Shown: positions 35,834-45,603, counted from the first letter of the stretch. The stretch is DNA of 64,000 bases from Streptomyces seoulensis (GCA_013364255.1 CP054936.1:3254853-3318852); one strand, 5' to 3'. The notes: generated by a model not told the origin, from the letters alone. Numbers and translations: made by a program.

Positions 35834-37171
35834 ATGTCGGTCCCCCAGCTCAGCGACGAGCAGCGCGGCGAGGAGATCCTCGCCGTCTTCGACACCGCCT
35901 TCGGCGAGCTCCTGGCCGCCGACCCGGCCGCGTTCCGCGTGAAGTTCCGGAAGATGGCGGCCTCGGCGTTCGCGTTCTACCGGGGCACGGCCTGCCTCTT
36001 CTACCACGACCTGGCGGCCGGCAGCGGCGGGACGATAGCGGGCGGGCCCTACCTGGACGAGCGCACCTCGCGCGTGTGGATCCACGGCGACCTGCACGCG
36101 GAGAACTTCGGCACCTACATGGATTCGAACGGGCGTCTGGTCTTCAACGTCAACGACTTCGACGAGGCCTATGTCGGCCCGTTCACCTGGGACGTGCAGC
36201 GCCTGGCCGCCTCCCTCGCCCTGCTCGGCCACGCCAAGGCGCTCAGCGACGACCAGATCACCGAGCTGGTGACCGTCTGCGCCGCCGCCTACCGCGAGCG
36301 CGTCCACGCCCTGGCCGCCGGCGCCAAGGACGACGAGGTGCCGCCCTTCACCCTGGACACCGCCGAGGGCCCGCTGCTGGACGCGCTGCGCGACGCCCGG
36401 TCGCTGACCCGGTTCGGGCTGCTGGACTCGATGACGGAGATCCGCGACTTCGAGCGCCGCTTCGCGCCCGACGGCGGCTCCGTCGAGCTGGACGCCGCCA
36501 CCCGCTACAAGGTGCTCGCCGCCTTCGACGGCTATCTGGAGACGCTGCCCGAGTCCTCGCTGGCCCGCCCGGACTCCTACCGCGTCAAGGACGTCGTCGG
36601 CCGCCGCGGGATCGGCATCGGCTCGGCCGGGCTGCCGTCGTACAACATCCTCCTGGAGGGCAACAGCGACGCCCTGGAGAACGACGTGGTGATCTACGTC
36701 AAGCAGGCCCAGACCCCGGCCGTCTCCCGGCACATCGCCGACCGGGCGATCCGCGACTACTTCCAGCACGAGGGGCACCGCACGGTGATCTCCCAGCGCG
36801 CCCTCCAGGCGCACGCCGACCCGTGGCTGGGCTGGACCGAGCTGGACGGCGCCGGCCAGCTGGTCGCCGAGGTCTCGCCGTACGCGGTGGACCTGGAGTG
36901 GGGCGACGTCGACGACCCGGAGGAGATCGCGCAGGTCGTCGCCGACCTCGGCCGGGCCACGGCCACCATGCACGCGGCGGCGGACGACCAGTCCGGGGAG
37001 TCGCTGGTGCCGTTCTCCACCGAGCGGGCCATCGACGCGGCGATCGCGGCCGACGAGGAGGGCTTCGCCCCGCTCCTGGTGGACTTCGCGCACGCCTACG
37101 GGGCACGCGCGCGTGCCGACCACCAGATCTTCGTGGACCTGTTCCGCAACGGACGGATTCCGGGTCTGTGA
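35834..37171 (+). CDS. DUF2252 domain protein
   Basis: A 445-residue protein starting at ATG 35834 with GGAGG ten bases upstream. The family is related to the kinase-like superfamily: HGDLHAENFGTY matches the catalytic-loop style of aminoglycoside phosphotransferases, and FNVNDFDEAYVGPFTWDVQRLAASL resembles the metal-binding Asp segment. The fixed N-terminal MAASAFAFYRGTACLFYHD is diagnostic of DUF2252. No substrate is known. It stands alone, divergent from dnaE. Confidence 0.87.
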   Translation: MSVPQLSDEQRGEEILAVFDTAFGELLAADPAAFRVKFRKMAASAFAFYRGTACLFYHDLAAGSGGTIAGGPYLDERTSRVWIHGDLHAENFGTYMDSNGRLVFNVNDFDEAYVGPFTWDVQRLAASLALLGHAKALSDDQITELVTVCAAAYRERVHALAAGAKDDEVPPFTLDTAEGPLLDALRDARSLTRFGLLDSMTEIRDFERRFAPDGGSVELDAATRYKVLAAFDGYLETLPESSLARPDSYRVKDVVGRRGIGIGSAGLPSYNILLEGNSDALENDVVIYVKQAQTPAVSRHIADRAIRDYFQHEGHRTVISQRALQAHADPWLGWTELDGAGQLVAEVSPYAVDLEWGDVDDPEEIAQVVADLGRATATMHAAADDQSGESLVPFSTERAIDAAIAADEEGFAPLLVDFAHAYGARARADHQIFVDLFRNGRIPGL

Positions 37172-37219
37172 CGGAAGGGCCGCTCACAGGGTTCCTTTAG
37201 AGACCTCTTACCGGCCCGC

Positions 37220-37930
37220 ATGACACACTCTCCTCTCGCTATGGACATATCCGGGACCCCCCTCAGAGCCGTACGCGCGGCGCTGTTCACGGCCGTGGTC
37301 GTGACGCTCAGCACCGCGTCGCACGTGCTGCTGTCGCGGGTCCCGCTGCCGCTGAACACGGTGGCCGCCGTCGCGGCCGCCGTCTTCGCGCTCGCCTACG
37401 CCCTGGCCGGGCGCGAACGCGGCTTCGGGCGGATCGCCGCCCTGCTGATCCCGCTGGAGCTGGCCGCCGACACGGTCTTCACCACCGGCCAGCAGCTCTG
37501 CTACGGCCCCGCCGGCGGCCCGGTCGCGGGGCCCCTGCGCTCGGTGGGCTGGGACGTGCTGTGCGGCGACCGCCACGACGTCGGCACCCCGCTGGCCCGG
37601 CTGAGCGGGGGCGGCGACCGGCTGGTGCCGCTGCTCGCCCACGCCGACCCGGCCACCGCCTGGCTGCTGCTCGCCGCGCACCTCGGCGTCGGCCTCGTCG
37701 CCGCCGCCTGGCTGCGCCGCGGCGAACGCGCGCTCGCCCGGCTGCTGCGCTCGGCGGCGGCGCTCACCTTCCGGCCGCTGCTGCTCGCGGTGGCCGCCGT
37801 CACGGTCCGCCGCGAGCGCGCCGCGGCCCGGCCCGGCCGGCCCGCACCGCACCGCGGCAGGCCGCGCACCCTCCTCCTCGCGCACTCCCTGGGACGGCGC
37901 GGACCGCCGTGCCCGGCCGCCCTCGCCTGA
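37220..37930 (+). CDS. Hypothetical membrane protein upstream of a DsbA-like gene
   Basis: A 236-residue protein with about four membrane helices (AALFTAVVVTLSTASHVLL, VAAVAAAVFALAYALAG, AALLIPLELAADTVFTTG, ATAWLLLAAHLGVGLVAAAWL) and an Arg/Pro-rich C-terminus. An extracytoplasmic loop holds two cysteines (QQLCYG and DVLCGD), noteworthy beside a DsbA-like gene 133 bases downstream. It has no VKOR signature. ATG 37220 is the longest start; ATG 37241 is equally possible as no ribosome site is clear. Confidence 0.65.
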   Translation: MTHSPLAMDISGTPLRAVRAALFTAVVVTLSTASHVLLSRVPLPLNTVAAVAAAVFALAYALAGRERGFGRIAALLIPLELAADTVFTTGQQLCYGPAGGPVAGPLRSVGWDVLCGDRHDVGTPLARLSGGGDRLVPLLAHADPATAWLLLAAHLGVGLVAAAWLRRGERALARLLRSAAALTFRPLLLAVAAVTVRRERAAARPGRPAPHRGRPRTLLLAHSLGRRGPPCPAALA

Positions 37931-38063
37931 CTCCCCCGAGAGCCGACTCCCACGGCCCCTCCGGGAACGGCTCCCTCCAGGAGCGGCGACGGCGCCCCGG
38001 GCACGACAGGTCCCCACCGAACCCCGCGCGGCCCGCCCGCGCGCCCTTGAGGAGAACACCACC

Positions 38064-38876
38064 ATGAGCAAGCGCAACAGCCAGACGGCGAAGACGGCGG
38101 CCCGCGAGCGGCTGCGCGCCGAGCGCGAGCGCCAGGCCAAGCGCGACCGGACGAAGCGGCAGGTCATCGTCGCCGCCTCCGTCGTCGTCGTGCTGGCCGC
38201 GGCCGGCGGCATCGGATACGCCGTCGTCCAGGCCAACAAGCCCAGCGGCTGGGACGCGGCGAAGACCAAGCCGCTGGTGAAGCCGGCCCACACCACCGGC
38301 GAGAACGGCACGACCGTCGTCATAGGCAAGAGCACCGCCAAGAAGACCCTCACCGTCTACGAGGACCCGCGCTGCCCGGTCTGCGCCCAGTTCGAGCAGG
38401 CCGTCGGCTCGACGGTGAAGAAGGACGTCGACGACGGCAAGTTCAAGCTCCAGTACGTCGGCGCGACCTTCCTGGACAAGAACCTCCCGGGCGTGGGCTC
38501 CAAGAACGCGCTCAGCGCCCTGGGCGCCGCGCTGAACGTCAGCCCGGAGGCGTTCGTCGAGTTCAAGTCCGCGATGTACTCGACCAAGTGGCACCCCGAG
38601 GAGACCGACGACAAGTTCAAGGACGACGCCTACCTGCTCAAGATCGCGGACACGGTCCCCGCGCTCAAGGGCAACGCGGCCTTCCAGAAGGCCGTGAAGG
38701 AGGGCACCTACGACCGCTGGGCCCTGGAGGAGGCGAAGATCTTCGACAAGGACGGCATCAGCGGCACCCCGACCCTGAAGATGGACGGCAAGACGCTGAC
38801 GGGCCCCGACGGCAAGAACGCGCCGTCCACCCCGGAGGACTTCAACAAGGCCATCGACGCGGCCCTGAAGGGCTGA
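38064..38876 (+). CDS. Membrane-anchored DsbA-family thioredoxin-fold protein
   Basis: A 270-residue protein with a basic N-terminal coil, one membrane helix (residues about 33-56) and an exported DsbA-like domain. The active site is CPVC at residues 104-107 (DPRCPVCAQF) and the cis-proline is in GISGTPTLKMDG. TTGAGGAG precedes ATG 38064. It is a paralogue of the protein at 6152-6922 with a different CxxC dipeptide, which would change redox potential. It ends near a hairpin at 38906-38937. Confidence 0.87.
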   Translation: MSKRNSQTAKTAARERLRAERERQAKRDRTKRQVIVAASVVVVLAAAGGIGYAVVQANKPSGWDAAKTKPLVKPAHTTGENGTTVVIGKSTAKKTLTVYEDPRCPVCAQFEQAVGSTVKKDVDDGKFKLQYVGATFLDKNLPGVGSKNALSALGAALNVSPEAFVEFKSAMYSTKWHPEETDDKFKDDAYLLKIADTVPALKGNAAFQKAVKEGTYDRWALEEAKIFDKDGISGTPTLKMDGKTLTGPDGKNAPSTPEDFNKAIDAALKG

Positions 38877-38905
38877 TCGGGCGCGCGGTCCCAACCCGCG
38901 CCGAA

Positions 38906-38937
38906 GAGCGGGCGAACTTTTGTCGGTTCGCCCGCTC
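38906..38937. terminator. Perfect 12-bp hairpin between dsbA-like and phoD genes
   Basis: 38906-38917 pairs perfectly with 38926-38937 around an 8-nt loop (TTTTGTCG). It could terminate the dsbA-like transcript; it could also be an operator for the phosphatase gene 33 bases downstream. The palindrome ACTGATCAGT (38947-38956) lies between it and the gene. Confidence 0.65.
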
Positions 38938-38969
38938 ATCGGGTGTACTGATCAGTAATCTGATCGGCC

Positions 38970-40652
38970 GTGACCAGTCGATACAGAGCAACCCAGGACG
39001 ACGCCTCGCGAGCCGAGCTCGTCAACCCGCTTTCCCCGCGCCGCCGTACGGTCGTCAAGGCCGCGGCGGCCGGTGTGGTGCTGGCGGCGCCGCTCGCCGC
39101 CGCGCTGCCCGCGCGGGCCGCCGCGAGCGCGCCCGCCTTCCTGCACGGCGTCGCCTCCGGCGACCCGCTGCCCGACGGTGTCCTGCTGTGGACCCGGGTG
39201 ACCCCGACCGAGGAGGCCGTGCCGGGCTCCGGGCTCGGTCCGGACACCGAGGTGAGCTGGGTGGTGGCCCGGGACAAGGCGTTCACGGACGTCGTCGCCC
39301 GGGGCTCCACCACCGCGACCGCCGCCTGCGACCACACCGTCAAGGCCGACATACGCGGCCTGGCGCCGGCCACCGACTACTGGTTCCGCTTCTCCGCCGG
39401 CGGCGCCGACTCCCCCGCCGCCCGCACCCGCACCGCGCCCGCCCACGACGCCGCCGTCACCGGGCTGCGCTTCGGCGTGGTCTCCTGCGCCAACTGGGAG
39501 GCCGGTTACTTCTCCCCGTACCGGCACCTCGCGGCCCGCGGCGACCTGGACGCCTGGCTGCACCTGGGCGACTACATCTACGAGTACAAGTCGGGCGAGT
39601 ACGCGGCGCGCGGCAAGGTGGTGCGCCCGCACGCCCCGGCCAACGAGATCCTCACCCTGGCCGACTACCGGATCCGGCACGCGAAGTACAAGACCGACCC
39701 CGACCTCCAGGCGCTGCACCACCGGGCGCCGGTCGTCGCGATCTGGGACGACCACGAGTTCGCCGACAACGCCTGGTCGGGCGGCGCGGTCAACCACACC
39801 GAGGGCGCCGAGGGCGCCTGGAGCGACCGCAAGGCCGCCGCCCAGCAGGCGTACTTCGAGTGGATGCCGGTCCGCCCGGCGATCGCCGGCACCACCTACC
39901 GCCGGCTGCGCTTCGGCAAGCTCGCCGACCTGTCCCTGCTCGACCTGCGCTCCTTCCGCTCCCAGCAGGCGTCCACCGGCAGCGGCTCGGTCGACGACCC
40001 GGACCGCACCATCACCGGCCGCGCCCAGCTGGACTGGCTGAAGTCGAATCTCGCGGCGTCCGACACCACCTGGCGGCTGGTCGGCAACTCGGTGATGATC
40101 TCCCCCTTCGTCGTCGGCTCCCTCTCCGCCGACCTGCTCAAGCCGCTGGCGAAGCTGCTCGGGCTGCCGCAGGAGGGCCTGGCGATCAACAGCGACCAGT
40201 GGGACGGCTACACCGACGACCGCCGCGAGCTGCTGGCCCACCTGCGCGCCAACGCCATCCGCAACACCGTCTTCCTGACCGGCGACATCCACATGGCGTG
40301 GGCCAACGACGTGCCGGTGGACGCCGGCACCTACCCGCTGTCCGCCTCGGCCGCCACGGAGTTCGTGGTCACCTCGATGACCTCGGACAACCTCGACGAC
40401 ATCGTCAAGGTGCCCGAGGGCGTGGTCTCGGCGGTGGCCGCACCGGTCATCCAGGCCGCCAACCGGCACGTGCACTGGGTGGACACGGACCGGCACGGCT
40501 ACGGCGTCCTGGACATCACCGCGCAGCGCGCGCAGATGGACTACTACGTCGTCTCCGACCGCACGAAGCAGGACGCCACCTCGTCCTGGGCGCGGTCGTA
40601 CCGCACCCGCAGCGGCACCCAGAAGGTCGAGCGGACCTACGACCCGGTGTAA
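38970..40652 (+). CDS. phoD: PhoD-type alkaline phosphatase / phosphodiesterase (Tat-exported)
   Basis: A 560-residue secreted enzyme. A Tat signal is seen at residues about 20-55: [14 protein letters not shown] then a hydrophobic stretch ending in ARAAA. The N-terminal PhoD beta domain follows ([20 protein letters not shown]), then the metal-binding core with [37 protein letters not shown] and [10 protein letters not shown]. PhoD enzymes use Fe3+ and Ca2+ to release phosphate from phosphodiesters. GTG 38970 is preceded by a possible -10 box TAATCT at 38956-38961, suggesting a leaderless mRNA. No classical PHO box is evident. Confidence 0.88.
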   Translation: MTSRYRATQDDASRAELVNPLSPRRRTVVKAAAAGVVLAAPLAAALPARAAASAPAFLHGVASGDPLPDGVLLWTRVTPTEEAVPGSGLGPDTEVSWVVARDKAFTDVVARGSTTATAACDHTVKADIRGLAPATDYWFRFSAGGADSPAARTRTAPAHDAAVTGLRFGVVSCANWEAGYFSPYRHLAARGDLDAWLHLGDYIYEYKSGEYAARGKVVRPHAPANEILTLADYRIRHAKYKTDPDLQALHHRAPVVAIWDDHEFADNAWSGGAVNHTEGAEGAWSDRKAAAQQAYFEWMPVRPAIAGTTYRRLRFGKLADLSLLDLRSFRSQQASTGSGSVDDPDRTITGRAQLDWLKSNLAASDTTWRLVGNSVMISPFVVGSLSADLLKPLAKLLGLPQEGLAINSDQWDGYTDDRRELLAHLRANAIRNTVFLTGDIHMAWANDVPVDAGTYPLSASAATEFVVTSMTSDNLDDIVKVPEGVVSAVAAPVIQAANRHVHWVDTDRHGYGVLDITAQRAQMDYYVVSDRTKQDATSSWARSYRTRSGTQKVERTYDPV

Positions 40653-40670
40653 CCGCGCCGGGCCGCCGCC

Positions 40671-41240
40671 CTACAGGCTGTCGAGGAAGCCGAGCGCCAC
40701 CCGCCAGGTGGCCTCGGCCGCCTGCGCGTCGTGGTCCGGCAGGTCCGGGTCGGTGTAGAGGTGGCCGGCCCCCGGGTAGCGGTACACCTCCACGTCGGCG
40801 CCGGTGCGGCCCATCTGGAGGTACCAGGCGCTAAGCCAGTCGTCCGTCTCGAACGGGTCGGGCTCGGCCACGTGCAGCTGCACCGGCAGGGCGTCCACGG
40901 CCGCGTTCGGCGCGACGTCGGAGGTGCCGTGCAGGAGCAGCAGGCCGCGCGCCTTGTCGTCGCCGAGGGCGAGGGTCTGCGCGATCGCGGCGCCCAGCGA
41001 GAACCCGGCGTACACCAGGCCCCGTTCCGAGTACGGCGCCGCGGCCAGCACGGCGCGCCGGAGCAGCTCGTCCTTGCCGACGCCGTCCTTGAAGGCGACG
41101 CCCTCCTCGATCGAGTCGAACGTACGCCCCTCGAAGAGGTCCGGGGTCCACACCTCGTGCCCGGCGGCGCGCAGCCGGTCCGCGGCCTCGCGCACGGCGG
41201 GCCTGAGGCCCTGGGTGGAGTGGAAGAGCATGATGTTCAT
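40671..41240 (-). CDS. Dienelactone hydrolase-family protein
   Basis: A 189-residue alpha/beta hydrolase of the DLH family. The nucleophile is serine in VYAGFSLGAA, where classical dienelactone hydrolases have cysteine; the acid is likely Asp in AEPDPFETDDW and the base His in PGAGHLYTDPDLP. ATG 41240 starts MNIMLFHSTQGLRPAV, a conserved opening. It is convergent with phoD (18 bases apart) and divergent from the MscS gene. The substrate is unknown. Confidence 0.82.
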   Translation of the reverse strand: MNIMLFHSTQGLRPAVREAADRLRAAGHEVWTPDLFEGRTFDSIEEGVAFKDGVGKDELLRRAVLAAAPYSERGLVYAGFSLGAAIAQTLALGDDKARGLLLLHGTSDVAPNAAVDALPVQLHVAEPDPFETDDWLSAWYLQMGRTGADVEVYRYPGAGHLYTDPDLPDHDAQAAEATWRVALGFLDSL

Positions 41241-41392
41241 GAGGCCATGGTGCCAGCCGCCAGGGGCGCCGCCCGCCGCGGTTCGGCCACGCCGGGACGC
41301 GGGTTGACCTCGTCACATCGCCGGGGGCGCTACCCGCGATCCCGGCGAAGACACATGTTCATGCCCGGCCGGCTCCGGTTAGGAGCGCAGGC

Positions 41393-42577
41393 ATGGAGAA
41401 CGTACTCCGCCCGCTTGCCGTGATCGGCGGCTCGGTGTTCCTCACCCTGCTCATCGGCTGGGCCACCGACCTGCTGCTGCGCAAGGCCGACGAACGGCAC
41501 CACGAGACACCTCTGTGGGGCCTGTTGCGCCGTGCCCGCGTGCCCTACCAACTCGTCCTGTGCGCCGCCCTGCTCAGAGGCTCCTACGACCAGGCCAAAC
41601 TGCTCCTGGAGCACAAGGCCGGCATCGGCCGGACGCTGACCCTGGTGCTGATCGGGTCGGCCGCCTGGCTGACGATCCGGATCGCCGCGGCGATAGTCGA
41701 GACCTCGTACTCGCGCTACGCCAGTTCCCGCGCCCACCGCGACCCGGCCCGGGTGCGGCGGGTGCGCACCCAGGTCGAGCTGATCATGCGCGTGGTCTCG
41801 GCGGTCGTCATCGTCGTGGCCGCCGCCTCGATGCTGCTGACCTTCCCCGCGATGCGCGCGGCCGGCGCCTCGCTGCTGGCCTCGGCCGGCATCCTCGGCA
41901 TCGTCGCGGGCGTCGCCGCCCAGTCCACGCTGAGCAACATGTTCGCCGGGCTGCAGATCGCCTTCGGCGACATGGTGCGCATCGGCGACACCGTGGTCGT
42001 CGACGGCGAGTGGGGCACGGTCGACGAGATCACCCTGACCTTCCTGACGGTGCGCACCTGGGACGAGCGCCGGATCACCATGCCGGTGTCGTACTTCACG
42101 GCCAACCCGTTCGAGAACTGGTCGCGCGGCACCCCGCAGATGACCGGCACCGTCTTCTGGCACCTGGACCACTCCGCGCCGCTGGAGGCGATGCGCAAGA
42201 AGCTGCGCGACATCGTGCGCGAGTGCCCGGCCTGGGACGGCCGCGCCTACAACCTGTACGTCACCGACACCACCCAGAACACCATCGAGGTGCGGGCGCT
42301 GGTCACCGCGAAGGACGCCGATGACATCTTCACGGTGCGCGTCGCGGTGCGCGAGGAGATGATCCGCTGGCTGTGCGAGGAGCACCCTTACGCACTGCCG
42401 CGCGTCAACACGGCGCAGGCGGTCGTGCCGCAGGACGAGGCCGAGGAGGGCGGGCCCGCCCACGACGGCGTGGTGCGGCCCCGGCCCTCGCTCGACAAGG
42501 ACGCCGACGTCAGGCGCGAGGAGCGCGGCGCGCGGGGGGCGCGCGAGGCGTCAGCCGGCCGGCCGGGGCGCCGGTGA
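41393..42577 (+). CDS. MscS-family mechanosensitive channel
   Basis: A 394-residue membrane protein with four N-terminal helices, the pore helix LLASAGILGIVAGVAAQSTLSNMFAGLQIAF and the beta domain VRIGDTVVVDGEWGTVDEITLTFLTVRTWDERRITMP, hallmark of MscS. Such channels release solutes on hypo-osmotic shock. The C-terminal 50 residues are charged and disordered. ATG 41393 follows AGGAG by 8 bases. It ends 15 bases from a convergent SDR gene. Confidence 0.9.
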   Translation: MENVLRPLAVIGGSVFLTLLIGWATDLLLRKADERHHETPLWGLLRRARVPYQLVLCAALLRGSYDQAKLLLEHKAGIGRTLTLVLIGSAAWLTIRIAAAIVETSYSRYASSRAHRDPARVRRVRTQVELIMRVVSAVVIVVAAASMLLTFPAMRAAGASLLASAGILGIVAGVAAQSTLSNMFAGLQIAFGDMVRIGDTVVVDGEWGTVDEITLTFLTVRTWDERRITMPVSYFTANPFENWSRGTPQMTGTVFWHLDHSAPLEAMRKKLRDIVRECPAWDGRAYNLYVTDTTQNTIEVRALVTAKDADDIFTVRVAVREEMIRWLCEEHPYALPRVNTAQAVVPQDEAEEGGPAHDGVVRPRPSLDKDADVRREERGARGAREASAGRPGRR

Positions 42578-42592
42578 GGCGCCGCGGCGGCC

Positions 42593-43333
42593 TCAGTGGC
42601 CGCGTTCCGCGCCCCCATTGACCTGGATGATCTGCGAGGTGACGTGGCCGGCGGCCGGGGAGGCCAGCCAGTGCAGGGTGGCGGCGACGTCGCCCGGCGC
42701 GCCGGCCCGGCCGTCGGCGGTCTCGGCGACCAGCCGCTCCCGGCGGGCGTCGTCCATCGCCTCGCCGAAGAACTCGGTGTCCTCGATGTAGCCGGGCGCC
42801 ACCACGTTCACCGTGATCCCGCGCGGGCCCAACTGGCGGGCCAGGTCGTGGGCGTAGGGGTGCAGCGCCGCCTTGGAGGCGGCGTAGGCGCCGGTGCCCG
42901 AGCCCCGGTAGGCGGCGATCGAGCTGAGGAACAGCACGCGTCCGCCGGGCTCGGCGAGCCGGTCCTTCAGGGCCTCGGTGAGGAGCACCGCGGTCAGCGT
43001 GTTGAGACGGAAGTTGACGTTCCAGTTGTCGGCGACGAGGTCGAGCGGATCGTCCCGCTCCACCCGGGGCTCCAGCTGACCGGTGCCGCCGGCGCCGTGC
43101 ACCAGCACGTCCACCGCGCCGAGTTCACCGGCCACGAAGCGGGCCACCCGCCGCGCCCCGTCGACGTCGCCGGCGTCGGCGGCGAAGGTGAGCGCCCCGG
43201 GCACGTCCGCCGCGCGCAGCACCTCCTCCTGCCGGCCGAGCAGCAGGACCCGGTCGCCTCCGGCCGCGAACGCCTGCGCCGCGGCCAGCCCGATCCCCGT
43301 ACCGCCACCACTGATCACCACGTTGCGAGTCAT
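42593..43333 (-). CDS. Short-chain dehydrogenase/reductase
   Basis: A 246-residue classical SDR. It has the NAD(P)-binding GGGTGIGLAAAQAF, the NNAG-equivalent VHGAGG, the catalytic Ser in LFLSSIAAYRGSG and the Tyr-Lys pair in GAYAASKAALH. The C-terminus GHVTSQIIQVNGG is usual. The acidic residue after the second strand is absent (LGRQEE), which leans toward NADP. Substrate unknown. ATG 43333 is the only reasonable start. Confidence 0.88.
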   Translation of the reverse strand: MTRNVVISGGGTGIGLAAAQAFAAGGDRVLLLGRQEEVLRAADVPGALTFAADAGDVDGARRVARFVAGELGAVDVLVHGAGGTGQLEPRVERDDPLDLVADNWNVNFRLNTLTAVLLTEALKDRLAEPGGRVLFLSSIAAYRGSGTGAYAASKAALHPYAHDLARQLGPRGITVNVVAPGYIEDTEFFGEAMDDARRERLVAETADGRAGAPGDVAATLHWLASPAAGHVTSQIIQVNGGAERGH

Positions 43334-43400
43334 GGTGGCGAGCCTAGGCCCGTCGCGGACCAGGGCAAGGGGATTCGGGGCGCGTCCGGCAGGTCGGCGG

Positions 43401-44987
43401 TCAGCGCAGGCTGCGGACGTCGAGGTGGCGCAGCACCCGGTCCACGATCTCCGGGTCGGCGCCGGGCTCGCTGCGGGCCGCCAGCACCTCGTGCCGGGCC
43501 GCGCTCAGCATCTCGTTCTGGATCCGGCGCACCCGCCTGATCCTGCGCACCCGGTTCTCCTGGGCCTCGCGGCGCTCCTCGTCGCCGATCTGCGGGTTGA
43601 TGCGCAGCCCGATGTCGAAGGCCCGGCGCAGCATCTGCTCGGACAGCTCCTCCGGCAGGTCCTCGACCGACTCGATCTCGCGCAGCCGCCGCCTGGCCGC
43701 CTTGGCCGCGCGCACCGCGAGCTGCTTCTCGAACTCCTTCTCGCGCTCGGTGTCGGCGCGCACCCCCAGCTTCTTGACCAGCCAGGGCAGGGTGAGGCCC
43801 TGGACGACGAGGGTGACCATGATGACCCCGAAGGCGATGAAGATGATCTCGTCGCGGTCGGGGAAGGGGGCGCCGCTCTCCGTCTTGAGCGGGATGGCGA
43901 GGGCCAGCGCCACCGAGGCCACGCCGCGCATCCCGGACCACCACATGACGACGGTCTCCCGCCAGCTGGTCGGGATGTCCTCGTCGTAGTCGCGCAGCGC
44001 GTGCAGGCGTTTGGTGAGCCAGGTGGCCGGCAGCAGCCACAGCAGCCGTACGAAGACCACCACGGCCACGACCAGGCCGGCCCAGCCGAGCAGTTCGTGC
44101 CAGCGGCTGGAGGCCGTCCTGAGGGCGTTGTGCAGCTCCAGGCCGACCAGTCCGAAGGCGACGCCGGTGACCAGGGTGTCGACGACGTCCCAGACGGTGT
44201 GCCCGGCCAGCCGGGACAGCACGTCGTCGGCGTCGGCGGCGTGCTCGGCCAGGAACAGCGCGGTGGTGAGGACGGCCAGGACGCCGGAGCCGTGCAGTTC
44301 CTCGGCCAGGACGTAGGAGGCGTAGGGCACCAGCAGCGTCAGGCCGATCTGGAGGGTGGCGTCGCCGAGCCGGTCCAGCATCTTGTTGGCGCCCCAGCCG
44401 AGCGCCACGCCCACGATCAGCGCGACCACGGCGGACAGCACCAGGTCGAGCCCGGCCCGCCAGACCGAGAACTCGCCGCTGACGGCGGCGGCGATCGCCA
44501 CGTGGTAGAGCACGATGGCCGTGACGTCGTTGAACAGCCCCTCGCCCTCCAGGATCGACACCAGGCGGCGGGGCAGCCCGAGCTGTCCGGCGACGGCGGT
44601 GGCGGCGACCGGGTCGGGCGGGGCGACCAGCGCGCCGAGCGCGACCGCGGCGGCCACCGGCAGGCCCGGCACGACGGCGTGGGCGACGGCGGCGACACAG
44701 AGGGTGGTGACGAACACCAGCGCGACGGCCAGCAGGAAGATCGGCCGTTTGTTCGCCGCGAACTGGCGCCAGGAGGTGCGCCGCACGGCGGCGTACAGCA
44801 GCGGCGGCAGCAGCGCGGGCAGGATCAGGTCGGGCGGGATGTCGACGTTCGGCACGAAGTCCAGGACCGCCAGCACGATCCCGAGCAGGGTCATCAGCAC
44901 CGGCGCGGGCAGCCCGAGCCAGTCGCCGACCGGGACGCTGATCACGGCCCCGAGCAACACGATGAACAGCAGGGCCAACTGATCCAC
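43401..44987 (-). CDS. CPA1-type Na+/H+ antiporter
   Basis: A 528-residue antiporter with about 12 membrane helices. The transport motif is ALVAPPDPVAATAVAGQLG followed by EGEGLFNDVTAIVLYHVA, with the Asp-containing pair of the NhaP/CPA1 family. The C-terminal 140 residues are a cytoplasmic, highly charged helical domain (REKEFEKQLAVRAAKAARRR) rich in Arg and Glu. It exchanges protons for Na+ or K+ in pH and ion homeostasis. GTG or ATG near 44987 starts MDQLALLFIVLLG at the first helix. Confidence 0.9.
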   Translation of the reverse strand: MDQLALLFIVLLGAVISVPVGDWLGLPAPVLMTLLGIVLAVLDFVPNVDIPPDLILPALLPPLLYAAVRRTSWRQFAANKRPIFLLAVALVFVTTLCVAAVAHAVVPGLPVAAAVALGALVAPPDPVAATAVAGQLGLPRRLVSILEGEGLFNDVTAIVLYHVAIAAAVSGEFSVWRAGLDLVLSAVVALIVGVALGWGANKMLDRLGDATLQIGLTLLVPYASYVLAEELHGSGVLAVLTTALFLAEHAADADDVLSRLAGHTVWDVVDTLVTGVAFGLVGLELHNALRTASSRWHELLGWAGLVVAVVVFVRLLWLLPATWLTKRLHALRDYDEDIPTSWRETVVMWWSGMRGVASVALALAIPLKTESGAPFPDRDEIIFIAFGVIMVTLVVQGLTLPWLVKKLGVRADTEREKEFEKQLAVRAAKAARRRLREIESVEDLPEELSEQMLRRAFDIGLRINPQIGDEERREAQENRVRRIRRVRRIQNEMLSAARHEVLAARSEPGADPEIVDRVLRHLDVRSLR

Positions 44988-45085
44988 GGTCAGCGCTCCG
45001 GGAGGTCGAGGCGATCACACGGCAAGCCTCAAGCCTGCCATGCCACCCAGCTCACGGGCCTCTTCGGGGCCGTGGGACGGTTCCT

Positions 45086-45110
45086 GTCGCGGCGGCCGGA
45101 GCGCCGCGAC
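45086..45110 (-). terminator. Hairpin after the GNAT gene
   Basis: Perfect 9-bp stem, 45086-45094 with 45102-45110, with a 7-nt loop, 17 bases below the stop of the GNAT gene at the end of the lspA-rluD-GNAT run. Confidence 0.65.
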
Positions 45111-45126
45111 GGCCCGGAGGCGGGCC

Positions 45127-45603
45127 CTACAGGGCGCGTCGCATCGCCCGGTGCGGAATGCCGGCGTCCGGGAACTCGGGGCCGTACGCCTCGTAGCCCA
45201 GCCGCTCGTAGAAGCCGAGGGCGTGCGTCTGCGCGTGCAGGTCGACGGCGGTGAGGCCGTGCGCGCGGGCCGCCTCCTCGACGGCGCGCACCAGGGCGAC
45301 GCCGACGCCCAGCCCGCGGGCCTCCTTGGTGACGGCGAGCCGCCCGAGGGAGCCGACGCCCGCCGCCCCGCCGGTCCTGGCCGCGGCGGACGCGCCGTGC
45401 AGCAGCCGGCCGGTGCCCAGCGGCACGCCGTCGTCCCGGACGGCGAGCACGTGCACCGCGACGGCGTCGTACGCGTCGTACTCGATCTCCTCGGCGACGC
45501 CCTGCTCGGCGACGAAGACCTCCCTGCGGACCGCGAAGCACGCCTCGCGGTCGGCGGCGCTCCCGGCGAGCCGCACCTCGTACGTCACGGCGGACAGGCT
45601 CAT
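45127..45603 (-). CDS. GNAT-family N-acetyltransferase
   Basis: A 158-residue acetyltransferase of the ElaA-like branch. It shows [16 protein letters not shown] near the N-terminus, [33 protein letters not shown] (acetyl-CoA pyrophosphate loop R/Q-x-x-G-x-G/A), and [28 protein letters not shown]. The acceptor is unknown. ATG 45603 overlaps the rluD-like stop (ATGA), so it is co-expressed with that gene. Confidence 0.87.
   Translation of the reverse strand: MSLSAVTYEVRLAGSAADREACFAVRREVFVAEQGVAEEIEYDAYDAVAVHVLAVRDDGVPLGTGRLLHGASAAARTGGAAGVGSLGRLAVTKEARGLGVGVALVRAVEEAARAHGLTAVDLHAQTHALGFYERLGYEAYGPEFPDAGIPHRAMRRAL

Noticed and set aside
38877..38969. PHO box upstream of phoD
   Set aside because: No tandem GTTCACC-like direct repeats; the GTTCGCC seen belongs to a hairpin arm.
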